This document shows positions 8,845 through 17,082 of a stretch of 64,000 nt of DNA, piece after piece. Every line of letters begins with the position of its first letter. Position 1 is the stretch's first letter. Location: NCBI GenBank assembly GCA_963835685.1, contig CAWIGI010000011.1, positions 1 through 64,000 of the forward strand, in the 5' to 3' direction. Position numbers and translations under genes: made by a program. Source of the DNA: DATAGF01 sp963835685. GTDB lineage: Bacteria; Actinomycetota; Thermoleophilia; Miltoncostaeales; Miltoncostaeaceae. Below the pieces are notes generated by a model. The model worked only from the letters and a program-made list of their open reading frames with translations, did not search any database and had not been told where the DNA came from.

Positions 8845-9623
8845 TTCATCCTCCGTCTCATGTCGCGGGCGGCGTCGAGCCGGGCCTCGACCGCCGGCGC
8901 CTCGGGGTGCCCCGGGTGGGCCGCCAGGAAGGCGGTCGCCCGCTCCTCCGCCTCCGCGTAGCGGCCGGCGCCGGCCAGGAGCCCGATCGCCCGGCTCTCG
9001 AGGCCCGCGTCGCCCGGCGCCACCAGCAGCCCGAGCTCGACGGTCCAGAGGGCGTCGCGCAGCCGGCGGCGGCGCAGGTAGGAGCCGCGCAGGTTGGCGA
9101 GCGTCCGGGCGAGGATCGCGCGGTCGTCCACCGGCGCCAGGAACTCGGGGCTCATCGCGAGCCCGCTGGTGCGGCGCACGATGGCGGCCAGGTCGGCGAC
9201 CGACCGCGGCTCCCAGCGGTCGAACGGGTCGAGGTACTCGGGCTCCGCCCCCGCGAGGTCGGCGACCACGAAGTGCCCGGGCATCCCGATGCCCGCCATC
9301 GGCGCGCCGGCGCGCCGGGCGACCGCGAGCGTGAGGGTGGCGAGGGCGATCGGCAGCCCGCGGCGGCGCTCGAGCACCTGGTCGAGGAAGGAGTTGCGCG
9401 GGTCGTCGTAGTCCTGCTCGTCGCCGCGGAAGCCCTCCGCCCGCAGCGCCGGCCCGACGCCGCGTCCCGCCGCGCGCGCGGCCAACCGGTTGACCCGCCC
9501 CAGGCACGAGGGGATGTCCAGGCCCGGCGAGGCCTCCGCGCTGATCAGGAGATTGGCCTCCGCCAGGTCGAGGGGCTCGTCGCCGAGCATCGCGGCGAGG
9601 CGCTGCCGGGTGGCCGCGGTCAT
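8841..9623 (-). CDS. SirB1-family transglutaminase-like/TPR protein
   Basis: A 260-residue protein. The N-terminal two thirds form a SirB1/transglutaminase-like fold: RVNRLAARAAG, then YDDPRNSFLDQVLERRRGLP, ALATLTLAVARRAG, GIGMPGHFVV and LDPFD. The last third is helical and TPR-like (LANLRGSYLRRRRLRDALWT; GRYAEAEERATAFLAAHPGH). SirB1 proteins occur widely, often beside prmC or in sigma-regulated sets, and their biochemical role is unclear. ATG 9623 overlaps the preceding stop as ATGA. Confidence 0.88.
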   Translation of the reverse strand: MTAATRQRLAAMLGDEPLDLAEANLLISAEASPGLDIPSCLGRVNRLAARAAGRGVGPALRAEGFRGDEQDYDDPRNSFLDQVLERRRGLPIALATLTLAVARRAGAPMAGIGMPGHFVVADLAGAEPEYLDPFDRWEPRSVADLAAIVRRTSGLAMSPEFLAPVDDRAILARTLANLRGSYLRRRRLRDALWTVELGLLVAPGDAGLESRAIGLLAGAGRYAEAEERATAFLAAHPGHPEAPAVEARLDAARDMRRRMN

Positions 9624-9889
9624 CGCAGCAGCCCCGCCTCGGCCTCGATGACGGCGGAGCGCACGAGCGCCTGGACGACCTTGCGCGCCGCCGCCTGCTC
9701 GGGGGCCCCGCCCGTCGTGTCGACCGCGCGCGCGAGGCGGGCGGCGGCGGCGACCGCCGGCGCGGGCGGCAGGCCCTCGGCGTGCCGCGCCGCCTGGGCG
9801 ACGAGGGCGGCGGCCACCGGGTCGCGGCGAACGAGGGCCATCTCGCACTGGGCGAGCGTCGCGGCCAGCCGCACCAGGTCCCCCCTCAT
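9620..9889 (-). CDS. 89-residue helical protein of unknown function
   Basis: An 89-residue Ala-rich protein starting MRGDLVRLAATLAQCEMALV, predicted almost wholly helical with no membrane segment. It has one Cys (residue 15) and no recognised motif. It sits between the amidohydrolase and the SirB1-like gene with 4-nt ATGA overlaps on both sides, so it is almost certainly a real co-translated gene. It could be a small subunit of one of its neighbours. Confidence 0.7.
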   Translation of the reverse strand: MRGDLVRLAATLAQCEMALVRRDPVAAALVAQAARHAEGLPPAPAVAAAARLARAVDTTGGAPEQAAARKVVQALVRSAVIEAEAGLLR

Positions 9890-10725
9890 CCGAGCAGCGC
9901 ACGGGCGTTGCCCCCGAGCACCGCCGCGACCTGGGCGTCGCTCCAGCCGGCGAGCTCGGCGGCCCGGGACACCAGCAGCAGGGCCGTGCCGTGCTCGCCG
10001 TACGGCCGGTCGGAGCCGAACAGGAGGCGCTCGGGCGGCAGGGCGACGAGGTCGGCGAGCGCCGCCAGCGACGTGTCGAGCATCACGCCCGGCCGCGCCG
10101 CGACCTCGCGCGCGATGGCGCGGGCGTCGCCGCGGCCCGCGTGGGCGAGGATCACCCGCGCGCCGGGGGCGGCATCGAGCAGCTCGCCGAGCGGCCCGGC
10201 GAGCGGCCGGGCCCCGTATCCGGCGTGGATCGTCACCGGCCACCCCCGCGCGGCGGCGTCGCGCACGGCCCCGGCCACGCGCGGATCCTCCGGACGGAAG
10301 CGCTGCGCCACGGGGTGGAGCTTCAGCCCCCGCGCCCCGCCCGCCGCGGCCCGCTCCATCGCCTCGGCCGCGCCGGGCCGGGCGGGGTCGACGCGGCAGA
10401 ACGGCACGATCCGGCCGCCGGCCGCCCGGGCGGCCTCGAGCACCGCCTCGTTGGCGGCGGCGAACTGGCCGTCCGGGCCCGGGTCGTCGGGGGCGAAGCA
10501 GACCGCCCCGGCGACGCCCCACCGGTCCAGGTCCGCCAGCAGGCCCGCGGCGTCCAGGCGGTGGCCGTCGCCGTCGACGCCCAGGTGGACGTGGGCGTCG
10601 ATCGCCCCCTCGCGCCCGGCCATGCCGGCGAGGCTCGCAGCCAGTTCGTCCTCTAAGGCCCGGAGGTCGGCCAGATCCCCGCCGGCCTGCGCGACCACCG
10701 TGTCCTCCTCGCCCCAGAGCCTCAC
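9886..10725 (-). CDS. Amidohydrolase_2-family metal-dependent hydrolase
   Basis: A 279-residue TIM-barrel protein of the ACMSD-like amidohydrolase_2 group. The metal motif DAHVHLG is at residues about 43-49, followed by AGAVCFAPDDPG, a barrel strand ARGLKLHPVAQRF, VTIHAGYG, VILAHAGRGDAR and the catalytic-Asp loop LLFGSDRPYGEHG. About 40 extra residues precede the barrel. GTG 10725 overlaps the methyltransferase stop (GTGA). Family members decarboxylate or hydrolyse small carboxylic acids; the substrate here is unknown. Confidence 0.87.
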   Translation of the reverse strand: MRLWGEEDTVVAQAGGDLADLRALEDELAASLAGMAGREGAIDAHVHLGVDGDGHRLDAAGLLADLDRWGVAGAVCFAPDDPGPDGQFAAANEAVLEAARAAGGRIVPFCRVDPARPGAAEAMERAAAGGARGLKLHPVAQRFRPEDPRVAGAVRDAAARGWPVTIHAGYGARPLAGPLGELLDAAPGARVILAHAGRGDARAIAREVAARPGVMLDTSLAALADLVALPPERLLFGSDRPYGEHGTALLLVSRAAELAGWSDAQVAAVLGGNARALLG

Positions 10726-11669
10726 CCGCGCCGCCCCAGCAGGAGGTGGTGCCAGCCTTCCTCGAGGGCGACGACGCGCTCGACCGGACAGCCGGCGGCG
10801 GCCATCCACCGACGATAGTCCGCCTCGGTGTAGGCCTCGCCGCCCGGCGTTGACACCAGCATCATCACGCCGAAGCCCGGGCCCTGCGGGCTCGCGTCGC
10901 CCAGCACCTCCTGCACCGCCAGCAGCCCTCCGGCCCGCAGCGCCGCCCCGGCACGCGCGACCAGCGCGCCGGCGGCGTCCGGGTCGAAGAGGTGCACGAG
11001 GTTGCCGAGGTAGACCGCGTCCCAGGGGCCGTCCGGCAGCGCCGCCGCGGCGTCGCCGGCGACGACCCGGGCGCCGGCCGCCCGCAGGCCGTCGCCGGCG
11101 ACGGCCAGCGCGCCCGGGAGGTCGAGGACCGTCACGTCCCATCCCGCGGCGGCGAACGCCCTGGCGTAGGTCCCCGGGGCGCCGCCGACGTCGAGCAGCC
11201 GACGGCCCCGCGGGGGCGGGCCGGCGGCGGCGACGGTCGCCGCCGCGCGCGGCGCGGCGATGTGGCGCATGGCCCGCGCGAAGCGCTCGAGGGTCGCGGC
11301 GTCGCCCGCCGAGACGTCGTCGACCGGCCGGCCGGTGCGGAGGGAGTCGGCCAGGGCGAGGTGGCTGCGCATCGCCCGCGCCTCGAGGTGGAGGCCGCCC
11401 GCGATGTCGGTGCCGTCGTCCCCCGGCCCGAGCAGCGCGGCCCCGCGCGCCGTCAGCGCCAGCGTCCCGTCGCCGTCCTCGGCGAGGTAGCCGAGGTCGG
11501 CGAGCGCGGTCGCGACCAGCCGGACGGCGCGGGGGTCGAGGCCGGCCGCCCGGGCGGCCGCGGCCGGGTCCCTGGCGTCGGCGAAGACCTCCAGGAGCCC
11601 CGTCTCCACGGCCGCCAGGGCGATCAGCACCTCGCGCCAGTCGGCGGGCAGGGAGGGACGCGCCGGCAC
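10722..11669 (-). CDS. SAM-dependent O-methyltransferase-like protein, first gene of the overlapped operon
   Basis: A 315-residue protein with an N-terminal winged-helix dimerisation region (ALAAVETGLLEVFADA; AARAAGLDPRAVRLVATAL) and a class I methyltransferase fold: SAM loop LLDVGGAPGTYARAFAA, acidic strand end VTVLDLP, GDAAAALPDGPWDAVYL and the late motif LRAGGLLAVQEVL. This is the architecture of plant- and antibiotic-type O-methyltransferases (family 2). GTG 11669 is the probable start. It heads a chain of six genes joined by 4-nt overlaps and lies 42 bp from the divergent gene at 11712. Confidence 0.87.
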   Translation of the reverse strand: MPARPSLPADWREVLIALAAVETGLLEVFADARDPAAAARAAGLDPRAVRLVATALADLGYLAEDGDGTLALTARGAALLGPGDDGTDIAGGLHLEARAMRSHLALADSLRTGRPVDDVSAGDAATLERFARAMRHIAAPRAAATVAAAGPPPRGRRLLDVGGAPGTYARAFAAAGWDVTVLDLPGALAVAGDGLRAAGARVVAGDAAAALPDGPWDAVYLGNLVHLFDPDAAGALVARAGAALRAGGLLAVQEVLGDASPQGPGFGVMMLVSTPGGEAYTEADYRRWMAAAGCPVERVVALEEGWHHLLLGRRG

Positions 11670-11711
11670 CCGGCCAGGGTATCGCCCGGGGGCCGGTGGT
11701 ACCCTGCGCCG

Positions 11712-11994
11712 GTGGCCAGCAGCCGCACGAAGAAGCAGAAGCGCGCCGGCGGGCGGCGCGCCAACTACGCGCCGGCGGCGGACCAGGTCGGGGTCCGCAA
11801 GTACCTGCCGATCGGCTGGGCGAACTGGCTCGGCTTCTGCATGTTCGGCCTCATCACGATCGCCCTCTTCGCGGAGACGATCAACGCGACGATCGAGCAC
11901 CGCGGCGCCGACCCCATCGCCGCCGGCGATCATGACCGTCGTCTTCGCGGTCATGACGTACCTGTTCGCCACGACCCGGGTCAAAGACGTCTGA
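11712..11994 (+). CDS. Small two-helix membrane protein, one frame break
   Basis: From GTG 11712 the protein starts with a basic stretch (ASSRTKKQKRAGGRRA), then WANWLGFCMFGLITIALFAE as a first membrane helix. After GADPIAAG the frame shifts by one base near 11930 and continues MTVVFAVMTYLFATTRVKDV, a second helix, to TGA 11992-11994. Total about 93 residues. Size, charge and topology resemble CrgA-type division proteins, but the sequence motifs do not clearly match. A TACCCT box (11700-11705) ends 6 nt before the start. Confidence 0.55.
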
Positions 11995-12002
11995 GGTGCC
12001 GA

Positions 12003-12022
12003 CCGGTGCCGGAGGGCACCGG
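12003..12022. terminator. Hairpin between convergent genes, candidate bidirectional terminator
   Basis: CCGGTGCC-GGAG-GGCACCGG forms a perfect 8-bp stem with a 4-nt loop, 9 nt after the stop of the small membrane protein and before the end of the convergent regulator gene. No T-tract follows, as is common in high-GC actinobacteria. The next bases contain TCCCGATTTCCAGCC, shared with 22053-22067. Confidence 0.5.
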
Positions 12023-12054
12023 AGCGGGAATCCCGATTTCCAGCCTCCGGCGGC

Positions 12055-12778
12055 TCAGCCCTCGACCGTCGCCACGCAGGCCTCGTCGCCGCGCGCCCGG
12101 GTCGCCGCGACCCGCAGGGCGGCATCGGGCGCGAAGGCGGCCAGCATCCCGCGCCAGATCGCGTGGTCGAGGCCGCAGATGCGCTCGGGGTCGTCGAAGG
12201 CGAGCTCCTCGAAGGGGCAGGCGCAGGCGCGCAGGCCCTCCTCGCCGTCGGCGTGCGCCGCGAAGCCGTAGCGGGAGAGCAGGCGCACGACGTCCTGGAT
12301 CGCCTCCGCGGCCGTCGCCCCGGGGCCGGTGCCCCCGGCCTGGGCCTCGGCCCTCCCGACCTCGAAGCCGAACTCGTAGCCGACGCGCTCGAGCACCTCC
12401 TGCGGGGTCCCGGAGCCGCCCTCGGAGGTCGCGCGCAGCAGCAGGGTCGCCAGCAGCTCGTAGTGGCGCTCGGGCAGCGCCATGAGCGACTCGCTCTCGG
12501 CGAGCCGGTAGAGCTTCGGCGGGCGTCCGGCACCGGGCCCCCCGCGGCCCTCGTCGCGACGGAAGGTCGCCTGGAGGAAGCCCTGCTCGACGAGCTTGTC
12601 GAGGTGGAACCCCGCCAGGCGGCGCTCGATGCCGACCGCGGCGGCGACGTCGTCCTTGCCCAAGTCGCGGCCCCGCGGCGCGCACGGCGAAGAAGACGCC
12701 GCGGCGCGTGGGGTCGCCCAGGGCCGCAGCCAGGCGACCGATGTCGCGTTGGGCCTGTTCCTCTGACGGTGCCGCCAC
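12055..12778 (-). CDS. SufR-like winged-helix regulator (COG2345 type), one frame break
   Basis: A winged-helix repressor of about 240 residues. The N-terminus AALGDPTRRGVFFAV is ArsR/SufR-like; after a one-base break near 12675 it continues with the recognition helix region DDVAAAVGIERRLAGFHLDK, the wing GRPPKLYRLAES and a C-terminal part with ACACPFEELAF and ICGLDHAIW. Cysteines in this position ligate a Fe-S cluster in SufR proteins. Only two intervening genes separate it from the suf operon at 15676, so Fe-S-responsive control of suf is a reasonable inference. GTG 12778 is chosen because the coding pattern starts there. Confidence 0.7.
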
Positions 12779-12811
12779 GTCTTCGCCTCGCCCCTGGCGC
12801 GCCTGACCGAA

Positions 12812-12840
12812 CTGAGGATACACCCGTCCCGTTGTACGGT
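12812..12840 (+). promoter_or_regulatory. Putative promoter of the secreted protein gene at 12849
   Basis: CTGAGG, 17 nt, then TACGGT, which ends 8 nt before ATG 12849. It has good spacing and a leaderless-type geometry. It lies between this gene and the divergent SufR-like regulator, so that regulator could also act here. Confidence 0.45.
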
Positions 12841-12848
12841 CCTGGACG

Positions 12849-14186
12849 ATGCGACCCCCGCTGCGCATGATCGCCGCCGCCGGAGCCCTCGGCCTGGCCG
12901 CGTCCGCTCCCGCGGTGGCCGCGTGGACCCCGCCGCAGCGCGCGTCGACGGGCGCCGGCGACGCCCACTCGCCGGACGTCGCCGTGAACGGGCGCGGCGA
13001 CGCCGCGGCCGTCTGGGTGCAAGAGGCCCCGGAGCGCGGCCGCATCGTGGCGAGCGCTCGGTCCGCCGGCGGCGCCTGGAGCCGCCCGGTGCCCGATCTC
13101 GCCGCCGGGCATGTCGGCCATCGACCCGCAGGTCGCGATCGATGCAGCGGGGCGGGTCGTGGCCGTCTGGCGGCAGGTGGTGCGCACGCGGGTGCTCCGC
13201 GGGCGGCGCCAGGCCGTCTACGTGGCCCGGGGCCGCGAGCGCCGGCCCGGCGGCGGCTGGAGCGCGGTCGCGACCCTCTCCGACGACCGCCAGAAGATCG
13301 GGCAGCCGGAGCTGGCCATCGACGGGCGCGGCGTGGCCGTCGCGACCTGGCACTGGGGCACCGGCACCCGAGCCGGGACCCCCGGCCACATCGGGCAGAT
13401 CCAGGTGAGCGAGAAGCCCGTCGCCCGCGGGTGGACGCGGGCGCGGCGGGTCTCCACGGACCGCGGCTGCGCGCTGGACACCCGGCTGCCGCGCGTCGCG
13501 GCGGGCAGCGGCGGCCAGGCGGTGGTCTGGTGGCAGTGCGACCTGCGCGGCGGCCTCAGCGTCGCCCGGGCGATCGGCCGCGGGCCCTCGCCCGCCGCCT
13601 GGGGCGCGGAGCGCCGCCTGCCCCTCGGCGCCGTTGGCGACCTGCTCGCCGACGTCGCGTTGGATCCCGCCGGCACGATCGTCGCGCTGAGCTCGGGCGT
13701 CCGCGGCGACTTGGAGCTGCTCCGGGGGGCGGCGCCCGTCGGGGCGCTTGGCGGGCTCCGCCTTGCGCCGCTGGGGCTGCCCGCGCCGCAGGGCGTCATC
13801 CGCAGCGGCGGCCGGCCCTCGGTCGCGGCCTGGCAGGGGGGCGCGGTCGGTGGCTGGATCGGCCCCGGAGGGCTCGGCCTCGCCGACATCGGCTCCCCGC
13901 GTCCGCCTGACCGCGCGCGGTGGGCCTTCTGAGCCCGCGCCGCGACGCCCGCGTGGCCGCGGCACAGGGCGGGAGCGCCGTCGCGGTCGCGCTGTACGGC
14001 GCGGGGGTCCTCGTCGTCACGAGCCGCGCGGCCGGCGGCGACTGGGCCGCCCTCGAGCGGATCTCGCCGGGCGCGGTCACGGACGCCGCCGTCGCCGCGG
14101 CCGATGGCGTCGCGACGGCCTACTGGTCGCGCCGCTCGGGCGGCCGCAGCGTGATCGAGCGGGCCGAGCTGAGGTCGAGCCCGTGA
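12849..14186 (+). CDS. Secreted repeat protein, tandem paralogue 1, two frame breaks
   Basis: The protein has a signal peptide (MRPPLRMIAAAGALGLAASA..AVA) and then beta-propeller-like units: SPDVAVNGRGDAAAVWV, DPQVAIDAAGRVVAVWRQ, QPELAIDGRGVAVATWHWGT, LPRVAAGSGGQAVVWWQCDL, DVALDPAGTIVALSS and RPSVAAWQGGAVGGW. Each unit is a (x)xVAxxxxGxAxxxW strand pair, as in BNR/sialidase-like propellers. Frame breaks near 13108 and 13895 divide it into three pieces; bridged length is about 445 residues. It is about 45-50 percent identical by eye to the next gene, whose GTG overlaps its stop. Function unknown; probably extracellular. Confidence 0.65.
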
Positions 14187-15532
14187 GGGGCGCCGCCCGG
14201 GCCGGCCTGGCGGCCGCCCTGCTGCTGGGCGCGGCCGCGGCCCCGGCGGGCGCGACCTGGGACGGCACCGAGCGCGCCTCGGTGGGCCCGATGGACGCCA
14301 CGAGCCCCGACGTCGCGCTGAACGCGCGCGGCGACGCGGCCGCCGTCTGGGTGCGCGGCTCGGGCCGCGCCCGCCAGATCGTCGCCTCGTACAGGCCGCT
14401 GGGAGGGAGCTGGAGCCGGCCGGAGGGGATCTCCCGCCGCGGGCGGCCCTCGATCGACCCGAAGGTCGCGGTCGGCCCCGACGGGCGGGTCGTCGTGACC
14501 TGGCGCCAGGCCGTCCGCAGCCGGGTGGTGCGGGTCGGCGGGAGGCGGCGCGCGCAGGCGGTCTACGTCGCCCGGGCGCGGGAGCGGCCGATGGCCGGGC
14601 GCTGGGAGCCGGTCGTCACGCTGTCGAGCCCGCGCCAGAAGGTGGGGCGCGTGTTCCTGGGCGTGGACGGCCGCGGCCTGGCGGTGGCGGCGTGGCACTG
14701 GGGGACGGGCACCCGGCCCGGCGACCCCGGCTACGTCGGCCAGATCCAGTACTCGGAGCGCCCCGTGGGCGGGGAGTGGACCGGGCCCCGGCGGGCGTCA
14801 ACGGCCGCGGACTGCGCCCAGGTGCGCCGCCCGCGCGTGGCGGCGGGGTCGACCGGGCACGCGGTCGTCTGGTGGCAGTGCGACCTGGGCGGCGGCCGGT
14901 CGGCGGCCGCGGCCGTCGCGCGCGGGCCCGACGAGGCCTTCGGCGCGGAGGCCCGCCTGCCGATCACCGGGGGGAGCGAGCTCACGGCCGACATGGCGGT
15001 GGGCCCCGACGGCCGCGCCGTGGCGGTCGCCGGCGTCGACGGGACGCTCCACTGGTGGCGCGGGCCGGTGTCCCAGGGCGGGGTCGGCCTGGCCGAGCTG
15101 CCGGCGCTCGGGCCCGCCGAGCGCCTGGCCCGCGGGGTCGGGTCGCCCCGGATCGCCGCCGGCTCCTCCGGCGACGCGCTCTCGGCGTGGATCGCGCCGG
15201 GCGGGACGACGCGCACGGCTCCGATCGCGGGCGACCTGGGGGCCGCCGCCCCCCTCACCCTGGGACGCGCCCCGAGCGCGTCGCGCGTGCGGGTGGCGAT
15301 GGGCGGCGCGCGCCTGGGCGCGGTGGCGTGGCTGTCGGCCGGCCGGGTGCTCGCCGTGGTCCGCGGGGCGGACGGCAACACGAGCCGCCGGTCCGCGCTG
15401 TCGCGGCGCGGCGTTCCCTCCCTCAAGCCGCCGGCCCTCGCGATGGACGAGGGCGGCTACACCCTCGCGATGTGGTCTCGGCGCGCCGGCGGGCGTGTCG
15501 TGGTGGAGCGGGCCGGGTACACCCCCTCCTGA
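14183..15532 (+). CDS. Secreted repeat protein, tandem paralogue 2
   Basis: An intact 449-residue protein with a signal peptide (VRGAARAGLAAALLLGAAAA..GA) and the same repeat plan as its upstream neighbour: SPDVALNARGDAAAVWVRGS, DPKVAVGPDGRVVVTWRQA, VDGRGLAVAAWHWGTGT, RPRVAAGSTGHAVVWWQCDL and KPPALAMDEGGYTLAMWSR. The invariant WHWGTGT and VVWWQCDL blocks, the latter with one Cys, are shared by both paralogues and could mark an active or binding face. GTG 14183 overlaps the upstream stop as GTGA. It probably forms an extracellular beta-propeller; the ligand is unknown. Confidence 0.78.
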   Translation: MRGAARAGLAAALLLGAAAAPAGATWDGTERASVGPMDATSPDVALNARGDAAAVWVRGSGRARQIVASYRPLGGSWSRPEGISRRGRPSIDPKVAVGPDGRVVVTWRQAVRSRVVRVGGRRRAQAVYVARARERPMAGRWEPVVTLSSPRQKVGRVFLGVDGRGLAVAAWHWGTGTRPGDPGYVGQIQYSERPVGGEWTGPRRASTAADCAQVRRPRVAAGSTGHAVVWWQCDLGGGRSAAAAVARGPDEAFGAEARLPITGGSELTADMAVGPDGRAVAVAGVDGTLHWWRGPVSQGGVGLAELPALGPAERLARGVGSPRIAAGSSGDALSAWIAPGGTTRTAPIAGDLGAAAPLTLGRAPSASRVRVAMGGARLGAVAWLSAGRVLAVVRGADGNTSRRSALSRRGVPSLKPPALAMDEGGYTLAMWSRRAGGRVVVERAGYTPS

Positions 15533-15571
15533 CCGCGCCCGGCCGCGCTAGGCTTCCCGGCCGTGCCCGGG

Positions 15572-15594
15572 CGCGGGCCGGCCGCCGGCCCGCG
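15572..15594 (+). terminator. GC hairpin before the suf operon, candidate terminator
   Basis: CGCGGGCCGG-CCG-CCGGCCCGCG is a 10-bp perfect stem with a 3-nt loop, 39 nt after the stop of the secreted protein gene. No T-run follows. It would insulate the suf promoter from upstream transcription. Confidence 0.5.
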
Positions 15595-15610
15595 GATTCG
15601 TGCGCGGCCC

Positions 15611-15639
15611 TTCACGCATTCCGGTAACGGGCGTATCCT
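15611..15639 (+). promoter_or_regulatory. Putative promoter of the suf operon
   Basis: TTCACG (15611-15616), 17 nt, TATCCT (15634-15639), about 36 nt before sufB ATG 15676. A GGGAGA ribosome site precedes the ATG. No obvious SufR-type palindrome overlaps it. Confidence 0.5.
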
Positions 15640-15675
15640 TTAGAGGGATCGCGCGAGCCAGCGACGGGAGATCGC

Positions 15676-17082
15676 ATGTCCACAGTCAAGCCGCCCGACA
15701 TCGACCTCGGTCAGTACAAGTTCGGCTGGCACGACCCGGCGAACTACGTCTTCGAGCCCAAGCGCGGCCTGAACGCCGACGTGGTGCGCGAGATCTCGTT
15801 CCTCAAGGACGAGCCGGAGTGGATGACGAAGTTCCGGCTCCGGGCGCTGCAGATCTTCGAGCGCAAGCCCCTCCCGGACTGGGGCGGCGACCTCACCCAG
15901 ATCGACTTCCAGAACATCTTCTACTTCATCCGCTCCTCGGAGAAGCAGAGCACCGACTGGAACGACGTCCCGAGCGACATCAAGAACACGTTCGACCGGC
16001 TCGGCATTCCCGAGGCCGAGCAGAAGTACCTCTCCGGCGTCAGCGCCCAGTACGAGAGCGAGGTCGTCTACCACTCTCTGCGCGAGGACCTCGACAAGAG
16101 GGGCGTCATCTTCTGCGACACGGACACGGCCCTGCGCGAGCACGAGGAGATCTTCAAGGAGCACTGGGCCACGGTGATCCCGCCCGGCGACAACAAGCTC
16201 GCCGCGCTCAACTCGGCGGTCTGGTCGGGCGGCTCGTTCATCTGGGTGCCGCCGGGCGTCGAGGTGGAGATCCCGCTGCAGGCCTACTTCCGCATCAACG
16301 CGGAGAACATGGGCCAGTTCGAGCGCACCCTGATCATCTGCGAGCCCGGCTCGTTCGTGCACTACGTCGAGGGCTGCACCGCGCCCGTCTACACCAGCGA
16401 TTCGCTGCACTCCGCGGTGGTGGAGATCATCGTCAAGGAGGGCGCGCGCTGCCGCTACACCACCATCCAGAACTGGTCGACCAACGTCTACAACCTGGTG
16501 ACCAAGCGGGCGGTGGCCCACGAGAACGCCACGATGGAGTGGGTCGACGGCAACCTGGGCTCGAAGCTGACCATGAAGTACCCGTCCGTCTGGATGACCG
16601 GGCGCGGCGCGCGCGGCGAGGTGCTGTCGGTGGCCATGGCCTCCGAGGGCATGCACCAGGACGCCGGCGCCAAGATGGTCCACGTCGCCCCCGACACCTC
16701 CTCGACGATCATCTCCAAGTCGATCTCGCGCGGCGGCGGGCGCACCAGCTACCGCGGCCTCGTGCAGGTCGAGCCGGGCGCCAAGCGCGCCAAGGCGTCG
16801 GTGGTCTGCGACGCGCTGCTCCTGGACGAGGACAGCCGCTCGGACACCTACCCCTACATGGACATCCAGGAGGAGGACTCCTCGGTCGGCCACGAGGCGA
16901 CGGTGTCGAAGGTCGCCGACGACCAGATCTTCTACCTCATGAGCCGCGGGCTCTCCGAGGAGGAGGCCATGGCGATGATCGTGCGCGGCTTCATCGAGCC
17001 GATCGCCAAGGAGCTCCCGATGGAGTACGCCGTCGAGCTGAACAGGCTGATCGAGCTGCAGATGGAGGGCTCGATTGGCTAG
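15676..17082 (+). CDS. sufB: SufB, Fe-S scaffold subunit
   Basis: A 468-residue subunit of the SufBCD scaffold on which Fe-S clusters are built. Diagnostic blocks include GLNADVVREISFLKDEPEWM near the start, YYLSGVSAQY-like KYLSGVSAQYESEVVYH, GGSFIWVPPGVEVEIPLQAY, GSFVHYVEGCTAPVYTSDSL and VVCDALLLDEDSRSDTYPYM. Cys378, in the VVCDALL block, aligns with the essential scaffold cysteine of E. coli SufB. The length is normal. Eight overlapping or closely spaced genes to 21885 form the operon. Confidence 0.97.
   Translation: MSTVKPPDIDLGQYKFGWHDPANYVFEPKRGLNADVVREISFLKDEPEWMTKFRLRALQIFERKPLPDWGGDLTQIDFQNIFYFIRSSEKQSTDWNDVPSDIKNTFDRLGIPEAEQKYLSGVSAQYESEVVYHSLREDLDKRGVIFCDTDTALREHEEIFKEHWATVIPPGDNKLAALNSAVWSGGSFIWVPPGVEVEIPLQAYFRINAENMGQFERTLIICEPGSFVHYVEGCTAPVYTSDSLHSAVVEIIVKEGARCRYTTIQNWSTNVYNLVTKRAVAHENATMEWVDGNLGSKLTMKYPSVWMTGRGARGEVLSVAMASEGMHQDAGAKMVHVAPDTSSTIISKSISRGGGRTSYRGLVQVEPGAKRAKASVVCDALLLDEDSRSDTYPYMDIQEEDSSVGHEATVSKVADDQIFYLMSRGLSEEEAMAMIVRGFIEPIAKELPMEYAVELNRLIELQMEGSIG

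Noticed and set aside
10722..13187. Very long minus-strand open frame (821 codons) covering the methyltransferase and the regions upstream
   Set aside because: Only the part up to 11669 shows family motifs. The upstream part is antisense to, or out of frame with, recognised genes and is open because of high GC.
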